Origin: Gammaproteobacteria bacterium
GTDB taxonomy: Bacteria > Pseudomonadota > Gammaproteobacteria > CAIRSR01
Assembly: GCA_963575715.1 (NCBI GenBank)
Contig: CAUYTW010000188.1
Coordinates: 1-32,225 of the forward strand
Reading direction: 5' to 3'
Length of the DNA: 32,225 nucleotides
The position numbers and the translations under genes are program-made. The stretch's first letter is position 1; every line of letters starts with the position of its first letter. The notes beneath the pieces are model-generated. The model was not told the origin of the DNA and did no database searches. It worked only from the letters and a program-made list of their open reading frames with translations. Shown piece after piece: positions 1 through 8,589 of this stretch.

Positions 1-46
1 ATTATCGCGGTTAATATCATGTTTTTATTCCTATTTTAGTGTTAAC

Positions 47-68
47 AGGCCCTAGTTGGGGCTTTTTT
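47..68 (+). terminator. Probable intrinsic terminator of an upstream gene
   Basis: A short GC-rich stem (AGGCCC pairing with GGGCTT, one G-T pair) is followed directly by a run of six T on the + strand, the form of a rho-independent terminator. It would serve a + strand gene ending before the window. It sits just past the 3' end of the oppositely oriented HPP gene. No coding sequence is recognisable in bases 1-46. Confidence 0.55.
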
Positions 69-71
69 CAA

Positions 72-806
72 TTAAAACCAAAACTCGGGATACTTTCTCC
101 ATTTTACCGTATTGTTAAAGATTAGGGCCACAACCAACATAATTAAAGCACCCGACATCACCGGCATCAACGTATACATAAAACCGAGTTTTTGTATACT
201 CTCACCTCCAATAACCGCAATTAAAGCCGTTGCCCCTCCGGGCGGATGAACGGTTCGCGTCAAGTGCATTACGCTGATTGCCGTCGCTACCGCAAAAGCT
301 GCAGCAAACCATGGTATAGAGGAAAACATCATCCATGAAGCCACGCCGACCAAAGAAGAAACAAGATGGCCGCCAATAAAATTTCTTGGCTGCGCCAGAG
401 GACTTTTTATGGCACCATAAATTAAAACAGCAGAGGCCCCAAAGGAACCAATAATTAAAATTAAATCTCTGGGAGAAAATATAATATTATTTAACCATGC
501 CACTAACCCTATCCCGCAAAGGGACGAAAGCCAGGACCAAAAAATATCCTTGTAACTTACCCTTGGCGCAGGTTCGCTGATCGGCCTCAAAATTTTCAAT
601 ATGCCTGTTCTCTTTTTTTCCGAGATTTCGTGCTCTTCTTTTTTATAGGGTGCTAGAGCCTTGAAAGCAGCTTTCCGATAAGCTATATGATAAATTTTTG
701 AAAAGTCATCTGGAGTGATATCAATAAAGCCGCCAACTTCTTTCATCGCGTCCTCAATTTCTGACTCAGTTAAATCGATCTCGTTTATTTCTATTTTCTT
801 TAGCAT
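72..806 (-). CDS. HPP family integral membrane protein
   Basis: A 244-residue protein with a soluble N-terminal part (about residues 1-85) and four hydrophobic segments between about 90 and 240. The family signature HPPGGA lies at residues 187-192, between the third and fourth segments. HPP proteins are small four-helix membrane proteins; some relatives have been linked to nitrite transport in plastids and cyanobacteria, but the substrate here is unknown. Many relatives carry CBS domains, which this one lacks. The start is the only reasonable ATG ahead of the charged N-terminus. The gene stands alone: a truncated miniature element lies upstream, and a terminator for another gene lies just beyond its stop. 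The family is certain; the transported substrate is not. Confidence 0.85.
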   Translation of the reverse strand: MLKKIEINEIDLTESEIEDAMKEVGGFIDITPDDFSKIYHIAYRKAAFKALAPYKKEEHEISEKKRTGILKILRPISEPAPRVSYKDIFWSWLSSLCGIGLVAWLNNIIFSPRDLILIIGSFGASAVLIYGAIKSPLAQPRNFIGGHLVSSLVGVASWMMFSSIPWFAAAFAVATAISVMHLTRTVHPPGGATALIAVIGGESIQKLGFMYTLMPVMSGALIMLVVALIFNNTVKWRKYPEFWF

Positions 807-828
807 GTTAATTTCTTATATTTTTATT

Positions 829-914
829 AGAAGTTACGCAGTTGAAAAATAGTAAGTCATTCTGCACGCAGTGAAGCGGAGTCGCAGAATCCATCTACAT
901 AGATTCTGCGACTA
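829..914. repeat. Truncated copy of the GTTACGCAG miniature element
   Basis: It begins with the terminal motif AGTTACGCAGTTGAA and continues with the TCATTCTGC and CAGAATCCATCTACATAG blocks shared with the complete copies near 7560 and 26385. It stops after GATTCTGCGACT and lacks the opposite terminal repeat. It lies between the HPP gene and the mutT-thiE gene, in the same orientation as the 7560 copy. Confidence 0.8.
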
Positions 915-972
915 TTAATAATCAACCGGCTAGTTTTTATACAGCCTCTTAGCGGCGGACTCTAAATAACCC

Positions 973-1986
973 ATGTGCACACTGTTACGGGTTGCGGTCG
1001 GAGTGGTTGTCAATACCAACGGCGAATTTTTGGTCGCCTTGCGCGCCGCTCACCGCCACCAAGGTGGCTTGTGGGAGTTTCCTGGGGGAAAAATAGAACC
1101 AGGAGAATCGACGCGAATGGCTCTGGATCGGGAACTATGGGAAGAGTTCGGAATTCGCGTTGTCAACGCACATTTTTTTCTGCGCGTACCATATCAATAC
1201 CCGGATCGCACGGTATTGTTGGAAGTTTGGCGTGTCACCGACTACACCGGAAAACCTTTTGGACGTGAGGGCCAAACATGGCGTTGGGTATCCTCTGATG
1301 CATTACCTATGTTTTCCTTTCCGGCAGCAAATCTACCTATTGTTGCCACACTTCGTATTCCATCATTTTATTTAATTACTGATTCAGCCCCGGAGCAAGA
1401 ATTTTTTTCTCGTTTAGAACAGGCATTGACAGCAGGAGTCCGACTCATTCAACTGCGCCTACCGGGTCTCAACCTGGAGCAGTATGTAGCGCTGGCTAAA
1501 CCGGCTATAGCACTCTGCCGACGTTTCGGTGCTTGGTTATTGCTTAATTGCGCGCCAGCACTTGCCATTTTTTTAGAAGCAGATGGCATCCATCTTTCTG
1601 CGGCGCATTTAAGCACGATTTCCGACCGCCCTTTGCCAAGACCGCGCTGGGTAGCAGCTTCCTGTCATAATCGTGATGAATTAACTAAGGCCTGCCAAAT
1701 TGGAGCGGACTTCGTGGTTCTTTCTCCAGTATTACCCACCACGAGCCATCCCGAAGCATATCCCTTGGGTTGGGAAACGTTTGCCGAATTGATTGCTAAC
1801 CTCGGCATGCCGGTTTATGCCCTTGGAGGCATGACCCCCGATCATTTGCCCCTGGCTCATTCCCATGGCGCGAGAGGCATCGCCGTTCTAAGCGCAGTAT
1901 GGAAAAGCACTAATATTGCTGAAACAATTCGTTCTATGCCTGATATTTTTTCACCAGCTCAAAAAATTAGAAACTTGATTCTCTAA
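973..1986 (+). CDS. mutT: Nudix hydrolase (MutT) / thiamine phosphate synthase-like fusion
   Basis: A 337-residue two-domain protein. Residues 1-130 form a MutT-type Nudix domain with a complete Nudix box at 38-61 (GGK, then RELWEEFGI), which hydrolyses oxidised nucleotides such as 8-oxo-dGTP. Residues about 134-330 form a ThiE-like TIM barrel (starts FYLITDS; contains VVLSPVLPTTSHP and ALGGMTPDH). This fusion is known in gammaproteobacteria. In such fusions it is often unclear whether the ThiE half makes thiamine phosphate or only keeps the fold. The start ATG is followed immediately by the first strand of the Nudix fold. The gene converges with the M50 gene and their 3' ends overlap by 20 bases. 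No other thiamine gene is near, which favours a nucleotide-sanitation role. Confidence 0.9.
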   Translation: MCTLLRVAVGVVVNTNGEFLVALRAAHRHQGGLWEFPGGKIEPGESTRMALDRELWEEFGIRVVNAHFFLRVPYQYPDRTVLLEVWRVTDYTGKPFGREGQTWRWVSSDALPMFSFPAANLPIVATLRIPSFYLITDSAPEQEFFSRLEQALTAGVRLIQLRLPGLNLEQYVALAKPAIALCRRFGAWLLLNCAPALAIFLEADGIHLSAAHLSTISDRPLPRPRWVAASCHNRDELTKACQIGADFVVLSPVLPTTSHPEAYPLGWETFAELIANLGMPVYALGGMTPDHLPLAHSHGARGIAVLSAVWKSTNIAETIRSMPDIFSPAQKIRNLIL

Positions 1987-4087
1987 TCAACAAGGCGGTC
2001 GCTGTTTGGATAAATACGTCCATGATTGCTTTTGGGGCACCAAACAGCACTATCCGACCACGTAAAATTTGGGCGCGATCCGGGGAGTAGGCCGCAGTGA
2101 GTTTTAAAGTTACTCGATAAAGAGCTATTTCTGGAACAATACGCTCCTGGCTTTCGCGCGCCAGCAATCCACCGCCCCGCGTCGAAGCAAGTATTCCATC
2201 GGGCAAATCATGCACAGCGTCATGGTCAATGTGTTCCACCTGAATCGGAAGCACGGCCACGCCCGGAGTTTCGGAATAAAAACGACCACCATCACCTACC
2301 TGGATGCGATTCAGGTCATCTTCGGGTAAATAGGTTTCCACCATCCATTTTGATGTATCGGTTACCACGCCCAAAATGTTGTTCTTGCCAATCCAGTCGT
2401 CGCGCTGAAGATCCGGTGAAACCAGAAAGAAATGTCCGGCAAAGGGCGCGCGAGGTGTATAGCGTGTCTGTTCGGCCACAATTCCAGCAAGCTCCATGTC
2501 GGCTTTGTTGGCTTCTTCCTGGAGGATTTTCTGGCGCTCGCGCAGTTTAGTATCCACGCTTGCCGTGACGGCCCGCCAGCGTAAAGAAACCGCGCGTGCT
2601 GCTAATGCTTTTTTCTGAAAGGCAAGAGTTTCCGCTTCAAGAATCATTAATTTTTCCCGTGCCACGACTTGTGCGCCGTCGGTCACGAGCAACGATTGAA
2701 TACGAGCCGCTCCCGGCGAAACAACGATTGCATGTTCAGTGGGCCGTAATAGTCCTTGAGAATGAATACGACGATCCCAAGGAATGAAAGCAAATGCCAT
2801 AATTAATCCTAATACCGTAATCATCCACCAGGTTCGTGATGATTTTATAATTTTACCTATGCGCGCTTGCCAATTTTTCAGTTCGCTAATAATGGGGAGA
2901 ATGATGAACCAACTAATTTCCACAGCCGCGAGCAGTGGCCCCAGCGGTTTGGGAAACCAGAAATAAACCATGATTGCGATTGAGGTAAAAATAATCAATC
3001 GATAAAACCATATAATAAAGGCAAACAGTAATAAGCCATAATAACGACCGCGTGGTAGGAACTCCGGTGGTTGATCACCGAGTCCGAATAACCGTTCGCG
3101 TAACCACCATCGCGCCAAGGCAAAAATCCGGGCGTGAAGATTCGGCATGTCCAACCAGTCCATGATTAAAAAATAGCCATCAAAACGCATGAAAGGCGAG
3201 ATATTGATGGCCATGGTTGAAATCCAGGTAGTTGTGGCCAGCAAAAAGGTGGCGTCGCGCAGATGGCCTTGTGGCAATAAAGTCCATGCCAAAGTTGACC
3301 AAGCAGCTATGGCTAATTCGACAAGAATTCCGGCCGATCCCACCGCTAGGCGTTGGTGTCGTTCACGCAGCTTCCATGCCTCGTTGACATCGGTATAAGC
3401 CATGGGAAACATTACCAAAAAGGCAATACCCATGGTGGGTACCCTGCATCCATGACGCTTGGCCGTCAATGCGTGTCCCAGCTCATGAAGGAATTTTACG
3501 AATACTAAGGCCAAGGCATACTTAAACATGCCTTCCCATGAAAAATAATCTACCAAGGTTGCAAAAAATTTTTCCCATTGACGAGAAATTTCGATTAGGC
3601 CAAAAAATAATGCCAGCAGAGTGAAGACTAAAAATAAACGAGTGTAAAAAATGTTCACCCAGGGTAAAAAACGGCCCAACCAATTATCTGGTCGCCAGAG
3701 CGGCACACGGAAAAAAAGATAATGATGAATGAGCCAATTCCACCAAGTAATGCGCCGCAGCCGCGATTGTTGCCAATACCAAGTTGAACCTTCACGGCCA
3801 TGACGCTGAATAAGTTCGTTTTCCATAAGAAAATGGATAACCATAATCAGATCTTCTTCTTCGGGATGAATCGTCGTTTCCTGCTCAATCGCACTAAGGA
3901 TGACCTGGGGATCATTCATGCCCCAGCGCGAAAGAATTTCATAGGTCAGCCAATCAATACGAAAAAAAAGATTACGGATTGGATCGTGCAACGACCAGGT
4001 AGGCGCACCCTGACTTGTCGTTGGTCCCGGATGAAGAATCAATTCTTCCCGCAATAACGGGAGAGCATGTTGATTATGGTCCATCAT
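1967..4087 (-). CDS. M50-type membrane metallopeptidase with HlyD-like C-terminal region
   Basis: A 706-residue protein of the 'peptide zinc metalloprotease' type. Residues 1-110 resemble the small PqqD-like/winged domain seen at the front of this family. Multiple membrane segments follow from about 145, including the zinc site HELGH at 201-205 and a downstream NISPFMRFDG motif supplying the third ligand of M50 peptidases. After about residue 430 there is a biotinyl-lipoyl/HlyD-like stretch with a short coiled-coil region, as in efflux adaptor proteins. Relatives sit with peptide export or RiPP systems, but no precursor peptide, radical SAM enzyme or ABC exporter is visible here. Its start overlaps the end of the upstream peptide-binding lipoprotein gene by 14 bases, so the two are probably co-transcribed. 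The substrate is unknown. Confidence 0.8.
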   Translation of the reverse strand: MMDHNQHALPLLREELILHPGPTTSQGAPTWSLHDPIRNLFFRIDWLTYEILSRWGMNDPQVILSAIEQETTIHPEEEDLIMVIHFLMENELIQRHGREGSTWYWQQSRLRRITWWNWLIHHYLFFRVPLWRPDNWLGRFLPWVNIFYTRLFLVFTLLALFFGLIEISRQWEKFFATLVDYFSWEGMFKYALALVFVKFLHELGHALTAKRHGCRVPTMGIAFLVMFPMAYTDVNEAWKLRERHQRLAVGSAGILVELAIAAWSTLAWTLLPQGHLRDATFLLATTTWISTMAINISPFMRFDGYFLIMDWLDMPNLHARIFALARWWLRERLFGLGDQPPEFLPRGRYYGLLLFAFIIWFYRLIIFTSIAIMVYFWFPKPLGPLLAAVEISWFIILPIISELKNWQARIGKIIKSSRTWWMITVLGLIMAFAFIPWDRRIHSQGLLRPTEHAIVVSPGAARIQSLLVTDGAQVVAREKLMILEAETLAFQKKALAARAVSLRWRAVTASVDTKLRERQKILQEEANKADMELAGIVAEQTRYTPRAPFAGHFFLVSPDLQRDDWIGKNNILGVVTDTSKWMVETYLPEDDLNRIQVGDGGRFYSETPGVAVLPIQVEHIDHDAVHDLPDGILASTRGGGLLARESQERIVPEIALYRVTLKLTAAYSPDRAQILRGRIVLFGAPKAIMDVFIQTATALLIRESSF

Positions 4088-5570
4088 GGTTTTTCGTTAC
4101 CTTGGTTATAAGCGCCAAGGCATCGTAATTGCCATCTCTGGTTGTTGCGTAACCTTCGATCTCGCGGCGTACCACGGCAACTTGGTCTTCATACCATAAA
4201 GGGACATAGGGTAAATCTGCGATGAGCAATGCCTGCAATTTTTGGTAAAGGGAGGACGCTGCTGCAAGCGAAGTGGCGCTTTCAGCGGATTCAATCAGAC
4301 TATCCGTTTCTAGGTTGGCATAATGGCCACGGTTAGCACCATCAGGAGGTAGTGAAGCGCTATGGAAAACATAACGAAAAATTTCTGGTGTTTTGATTCC
4401 CACCCAGCTCAAACTGAACATTTGAAAGCGTCCGGCCTTGATGTCACCGTAAAAAGTACCCCAATCATAATTGCGTAGATCAACGCGAATGCCTACCTCT
4501 GCGAGTTGCCGCTGGAACAGGGTGGCGATTCTGACGCGCAGGGGATCGCTAGAAGTTTTATAAACGAGGGTAAGAGGGTGATCGGGGCCATAACCAGCCG
4601 CAGCCAGCAAGGAACGGGCGCGCGCGGAGTCGTGGGGAATTCCATTAAGAGCAGGGTGACCAGCCCAGTGTTCTGGGGGCAGCAATGCCTCGGCTAGACG
4701 GGCATTGCCTCCGAGTAGATAGCGAACACATTCTTCCCGGTCAAGGGCATGGGCTACTGCTTGACGGATGCGAAGATCAGCAGTAACCGGATCATTCAAA
4801 TTAAATCCAAGATAAGAAAACGTAATTCCCTGGCTCCGGCTTATCCGCACTTCGGGACGTTTTTCCAGATAACGTAATAATTCCGGTGGTAAATCGCCCT
4901 GAAGTAAGTCTACTTCACCCCGTAATAGTTTTAGTACGCGTACCGTTGGGTCTTTCACCTCCAAAAATTCCATGGTTAGCCCATCTTTCTGGCGACGCAA
5001 GCGTAATTTCCCCTCTTCCGGGCGTGCCACGAAGGCAAACGGACCGCTACCCACCGGATGCGTGACAAAATCATGGCCAATTGCCAGCAGGTGCGCGGGA
5101 ACGATTCCGTGATTGAGGCGTCCTGGAAACCAGGGGTCGGGACGGGTGAGCACAAAATCAAGGCAATCCGGATCTTGTACGATTACTTCACGTAAGTTAG
5201 CGAGGGCAGCACGGTAGGGAGAACCGGAAGCTGGATTGAGTAAAGCATCATAGGTTGCCTTGACATCCATCGTGGTAAGACGGCTACCATCATGGAAGAT
5301 ACGACCTTCATTCTTCAGGGTAAAACGATAACGAGTAGGCTCAATCTGTGTCCAGGACGCCAAATCGGGTATGGGGCGAAATGTTTCGTCAAAATCCACT
5401 AAATGTCGATAAAGTAGCCGATTGATGCGTTCCGAGGCGGCGTCGGTATCGAATCGGGGGTCTAGGGTCACTGGCGCTGCGACCAAAGAAAAACGCAAAT
5501 CTTGTCGAGGAGTGCCTTCACAGGCTACCAAGACAAACAAAGATAATAACCAAATGAACAGACGATACAT
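4074..5570 (-). CDS. Peptide/solute-binding lipoprotein of an ABC transporter (family 5)
   Basis: A 498-residue OppA/DppA-type (SBP_bac_5) protein that would bind peptides or related solutes in the periplasm. The chosen start gives a lipoprotein signal peptide MYRLFIWLLSLFVLVAC with lipobox LVAC. The reading frame stays open for 35 more codons upstream, but that part lies inside an inverted-repeat element and would bury the signal peptide. The body shows typical family features, such as a D-ATYDAL stretch near the front and RIRQAVAHALDRE in the middle. No permease or ATPase gene accompanies it. It is translationally linked by overlap to the M50-HlyD gene, so the pair may handle one peptide together; that is inference. 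Confidence 0.87.
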   Translation of the reverse strand: MYRLFIWLLSLFVLVACEGTPRQDLRFSLVAAPVTLDPRFDTDAASERINRLLYRHLVDFDETFRPIPDLASWTQIEPTRYRFTLKNEGRIFHDGSRLTTMDVKATYDALLNPASGSPYRAALANLREVIVQDPDCLDFVLTRPDPWFPGRLNHGIVPAHLLAIGHDFVTHPVGSGPFAFVARPEEGKLRLRRQKDGLTMEFLEVKDPTVRVLKLLRGEVDLLQGDLPPELLRYLEKRPEVRISRSQGITFSYLGFNLNDPVTADLRIRQAVAHALDREECVRYLLGGNARLAEALLPPEHWAGHPALNGIPHDSARARSLLAAAGYGPDHPLTLVYKTSSDPLRVRIATLFQRQLAEVGIRVDLRNYDWGTFYGDIKAGRFQMFSLSWVGIKTPEIFRYVFHSASLPPDGANRGHYANLETDSLIESAESATSLAAASSLYQKLQALLIADLPYVPLWYEDQVAVVRREIEGYATTRDGNYDALALITKVTKNHDGP

Positions 5571-5573
5571 GGT

Positions 5574-5819
5574 ATTGGAGTCCGCAGCTAAGGCTGAGTC
5601 GCCTGCCTTCCCTGGTAGGATCGAGCGCATTGCCGCACGGTTCGCGCTGCATTCGACGCTCTCATGAAAGAACATTCCATAGAGTTTCTTTTAGCAGGTA
5701 GTGCCGGTGTGCGATGGCGTTACCGGAATACAGGCACCCGATTAAGCGCGCACTGTGCGGCCATCCGCAGGAGTACGCCAGGGAAGGCGGGCGACCAAGC
5801 ATTAGCTGCGGACTCCAAT
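5574..5819. repeat. Inverted-repeat element between the SBP gene and lipB
   Basis: The two ends are imperfect inverted copies. The left end begins ATTGGAGTCCGCAGCTAA and the right end finishes TTAGCTGCGGACTCCAAT. The match continues inward with gaps for about 80 bases per arm (CGCCTGCCTTCCCTGG against CCAGGGAAGGCGGGCG, then GCCGCAC and CGCGCT blocks). The right arm carries the stop codon and last residues of lipB; the left arm abuts the start of the binding-protein gene. It has no coding capacity of its own. It could be a miniature mobile element or a long RNA hairpin. Confidence 0.75.
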
Positions 5820-6422
5820 TTTGAATAAGTGTGTTGCCAATGCTGCGGCCACTTCCATCAAATTTTCTGGTCCGCCGAGATCAGAGAGTTGAGTAATGGG
5901 TAAATCAGGATAGCCGCAAGGATTAATCCGAGAAAAAGGTGATAAATCCATTGCGACATTTAGGGACAATCCATGGTAAGCACGGCCACGGCGGATACGT
6001 AGTCCTAGAAAAGCGATTTTTGCGGTTTCCACGTATACCCCTGGCGCGTCGAGCCGGGTATGAGCGACGATTCCGTAGTCCGCCAATAAATTCACCACGG
6101 TCTGTTCTAGGATATTTACCAGTTGTCGTACCCCAAGGCCCCGTCGAGTAATATCCAGCAACGTGTAGGCTACTATCTGCCCTGGTCCATGATAGGTAAC
6201 CTGGCCACCGCGATCCGTTTGAATAACTGGAATGGAGCCAGGAGCGAGGAGATGTTCGCTGCGGCTGGCTTGGCCCAGGGTATACGTGGGCGGATGCTCC
6301 AATAACCAAATTTCATCGAGAGTTTGGGAAGTACGCACGGCAGTGAACTGGCGCATGGCTTCCCACGTCGGTAGATAGTCACATTTACCGAGCCTACGCA
6401 CAACAGGTTCGATGAGTTCCAC
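5802..6422 (-). CDS. lipB: Octanoyl-[acyl carrier protein]:protein octanoyltransferase LipB
   Basis: A 206-residue LipB, which moves octanoate from acyl carrier protein to the lipoyl domains of enzymes such as pyruvate and 2-oxoglutarate dehydrogenases and GcvH. The family signature [12 protein letters not shown] is present at about 71-82. The catalytic pair is visible: Lys135 in AKIAFLG and Cys169 in NPCGYPD. Length is normal for the family. The usual partner lipA does not follow; an inverted-repeat element lies at the 3' end and supplies the final residues and stop codon, so the native C-terminus may have been altered. trpS lies 34 bases upstream on the same strand. Confidence 0.95.
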   Translation of the reverse strand: MELIEPVVRRLGKCDYLPTWEAMRQFTAVRTSQTLDEIWLLEHPPTYTLGQASRSEHLLAPGSIPVIQTDRGGQVTYHGPGQIVAYTLLDITRRGLGVRQLVNILEQTVVNLLADYGIVAHTRLDAPGVYVETAKIAFLGLRIRRGRAYHGLSLNVAMDLSPFSRINPCGYPDLPITQLSDLGGPENLMEVAAALATHLFKIGVRS

Positions 6423-6456
6423 GTTACGTTCACAATAGGGCAGAATTTATCGACGA

Positions 6457-7482
6457 TTATTTCGTGATTAATCCTAACGCGCGATGTACTTCGGCAAGGG
6501 TTTCACCGGCTACTTGGCGGGCAGCCGCGCATCCTGCTTCAATCAGGTTGCGTACCCAATCCATCCGTTCCTGATACTCCTGCGCCCGTTTCCGAAAGGG
6601 ATCGGTTTCAGCAAGCACTGCGTCGATCACCGGCCTCTTACAGTCCAAGCAACCAATCCCCGCGCCACGACAGCCTTGTTGAACCCATGCCCTGGTATCC
6701 TCAGCCGAATAAATCTCATGAAATCGCCATACCGGACATCTGTCGGGATCACCACGATCACTACGCCGTACCCGTGCCGGATCGGTGGGCATGGTGCGTA
6801 ACTTTTTTTCAATGGATGCTGGTTGTTCTCGCAAAGCAATAGTATTTGCATAGGATTTTGACATTTTCTGTCCATCCAGCCCCGGCATTTTTGAGGCAGG
6901 CGTCAGCAAGGCCGCAGGTTCTGGCAGAATGGCGGCTGCGGTTTCTTTTGTATAAAGATGATTGAATCGACGCGCTATTTCCCTGGTTAGCTCAATGTGC
7001 GCCACTTGATCTTCTCCGACAGGTACTTGGCCTGCCTTATAAATGAGAATGTCCGCAGCCTGAAGCAGAGGATAGCCAAGAAAACCATAGGTAGCGAGAT
7101 CACGCTCCTTGAGTCGTTCCTGCTGATCTTTATAACTCGGTACCCGCTCCAGCCAGCTAACTGGAGTAATCATGGATAACAGTAAATGGAGTTCGGCGTG
7201 TTCTGGCACCTGGGACTGAATGAATAAAGTCACTGTAGACGGGTCGATACCTACCGCCAGCCAATCAATGACCATCTCCCACAGGTTTTCCCCGATGATG
7301 CGAGGCTCGTTGTAGTGAGTAGTCAGGGCATGCCAGTCGGCAACGAAAAAAAAGCACTGATATTGATGCTGAAGGCGTAACCAATTTTTCAGTACGCCGT
7401 GATAGTGGCCTAAATGGAGAGCGCCAGTTGGACGCATACCGGAAAGGACACGCTGGTTTGATGATGGAGTAATGGCAGGCAT
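6457..7482 (-). CDS. trpS: Tryptophan--tRNA ligase
   Basis: A 341-residue class I aminoacyl-tRNA synthetase that charges tRNA-Trp in the cytoplasm. It begins near SGMRPTGALHLGHYHG with the HIGH-type motif HLGH at 23-26 and has a perfect KMSKS at 205-209. The PVGEDQVAHIELTREIARRF stretch is characteristic of bacterial TrpS. Length matches the family. It lies upstream of lipB and downstream of the site-2 protease on the same strand, with a miniature element inserted between it and the protease. TrpS beside a site-2 protease is a recurrent gammaproteobacterial arrangement. Confidence 0.96.
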   Translation of the reverse strand: MPAITPSSNQRVLSGMRPTGALHLGHYHGVLKNWLRLQHQYQCFFFVADWHALTTHYNEPRIIGENLWEMVIDWLAVGIDPSTVTLFIQSQVPEHAELHLLLSMITPVSWLERVPSYKDQQERLKERDLATYGFLGYPLLQAADILIYKAGQVPVGEDQVAHIELTREIARRFNHLYTKETAAAILPEPAALLTPASKMPGLDGQKMSKSYANTIALREQPASIEKKLRTMPTDPARVRRSDRGDPDRCPVWRFHEIYSAEDTRAWVQQGCRGAGIGCLDCKRPVIDAVLAETDPFRKRAQEYQERMDWVRNLIEAGCAAARQVAGETLAEVHRALGLITK

Positions 7483-7559
7483 GATGGCATCAAGGTGGAT
7501 AATTTTTAACTAGAAAATGATGGAAAATTTACAAAAAGCTGATTCATTTGATTAATTTA

Positions 7560-7728
7560 GTAGTTACGCAGTTGAAAATTGAAAAATAAAGTCATTCTGC
7601 GCGAAGTGAAGTCACAGAATCCATCTACATAGATTCTGCGACTCCGGTCGCTAACGCGACCTCCGCGCAGAATGACAGAAAAAAACTCAATCCTGTATAG
7701 AGTTACAAATTCAACTGCGTAACTCCTA
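7560..7728. repeat. Complete miniature inverted-repeat element, copy A
   Basis: About 165 bases bounded by AGTTACGCAGTTGAA and its inverse TTCAACTGCGTAACT, continuing as CTCCTA on the right. The interior contains nested hairpins around CAGAATCCATCTACATAG and CGGTCGCTAACGCGACC. It matches the 26385 copy in reverse orientation. The flanking TA on the right, and a weaker match on the left, suit a Tc1/mariner or IS630-type miniature element. A further degraded end (AACTGCGAAACTTCTAAA) follows at 7747-7764, which hints at an older nested insertion. Confidence 0.88.
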
Positions 7729-7764
7729 ACTAACAATTAAAGTTTAACTGCGAAACTTCTAAAT

Positions 7765-8427
7765 TTAGATCAGTATTGCAGACATGATAGTTTCCTGCAC
7801 TAGGTTCACCAAAGGTGCAATTACTTGCCCAAAAATCATTGTATTTAATAAAATTAGAAGCAGAATCATGCCATAGGCTTCGATTCGTGCTAACCATCCC
7901 GCGAGCGGCTCGGGTAACAACCCTATAAGGATCCTTCCACCATCAAGAGGCGGTATTGGTAATAAATTCAGAACCATCAGAACGCTATTGATGCTGATGC
8001 CAGCGAATCCCATGAATATTAATGGTCTGACTGTTAATGAAGTTACATCTCCCGATGAAAGCAGATAAGCGATTTTTATCAACCCCGCCCACAGGATTGC
8101 CATAAATAAATTCGAGGCCGGTCCGGCAGCCGCGACCAAAGCCATATCAATCTTGGGACGACGAAGATTTTTGAAATTCACGGGGACCGGCTTGGCCCAG
8201 CCAAGGAGAAAAGAACTTCCGATCAATAACAAAACAAATGGAACTAATACAGTTCCAATGGGATCTATATGCTTAATTGGATTCAACGTAAGACGGCCAA
8301 GCATGAACGCTGTGGGGTCGCCAAGTCGTTTGGCCATCCATCCATGAGCTACCTCATGAACAGTAATTCCTAAGAGCACCGGTAGCATCCAAATTGAAAA
8401 TTGCTGAACAATATTCAAATCATTCAT
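7765..8427 (-). CDS. Site-2 protease family (M50) membrane protein
   Basis: A 220-residue polytopic membrane metalloprotease. The zinc-binding motif HEVAH is at 24-28 in the first helix, and the third ligand lies in NLLPIPPLDGGRI near the middle of the C-terminal half. Size and order fit the compact YwhC/S2P-like group common in bacteria; their substrates are mostly unknown and may include membrane-bound regulators. The start was set at MNDLNIV. The frame extends 34 codons further upstream, but that stretch is a large hairpin and would place non-membrane residues ahead of the first helix. trpS lies downstream on the same strand. Confidence 0.9.
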   Translation of the reverse strand: MNDLNIVQQFSIWMLPVLLGITVHEVAHGWMAKRLGDPTAFMLGRLTLNPIKHIDPIGTVLVPFVLLLIGSSFLLGWAKPVPVNFKNLRRPKIDMALVAAAGPASNLFMAILWAGLIKIAYLLSSGDVTSLTVRPLIFMGFAGISINSVLMVLNLLPIPPLDGGRILIGLLPEPLAGWLARIEAYGMILLLILLNTMIFGQVIAPLVNLVQETIMSAILI

Positions 8428-8460
8428 GGAATTGAAACCCATTCTCACGCTGGTGCTGCG

Positions 8461-8533
8461 CAAAGTAAACGCCCTCCTGTCATCGTCCTCTACAAGAAAA
8501 AGAGGTTGCGACAGGAGGGCGTAAACCACTTTG
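8461..8533. repeat. Large perfect hairpin upstream of the site-2 protease
   Basis: Three nested pairings are visible: CAAAGT with ACTTTG (outer), ACGCCCTCCTGTC with GACAGGAGGGCGT (13 perfect pairs) and CCTCT with AGAGG (inner). It lies between the stop of the repeat protein and the start of the site-2 protease. No T-run follows on either strand, so it is not a classical terminator. It could be an mRNA processing or stability structure. Confidence 0.7.
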
Positions 8534-8589
8534 CTGTTATTTAATCTAAAATCACCTATTAATTCAAGATTAATAATCAGACAAATTTT

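Noticed and set aside
5571-5675. N-terminal extension of the peptide-binding protein by 35 codons
   Set aside because: It would place a lipoprotein signal peptide in the middle of the protein, and its sequence comes from the inverted-repeat arm.
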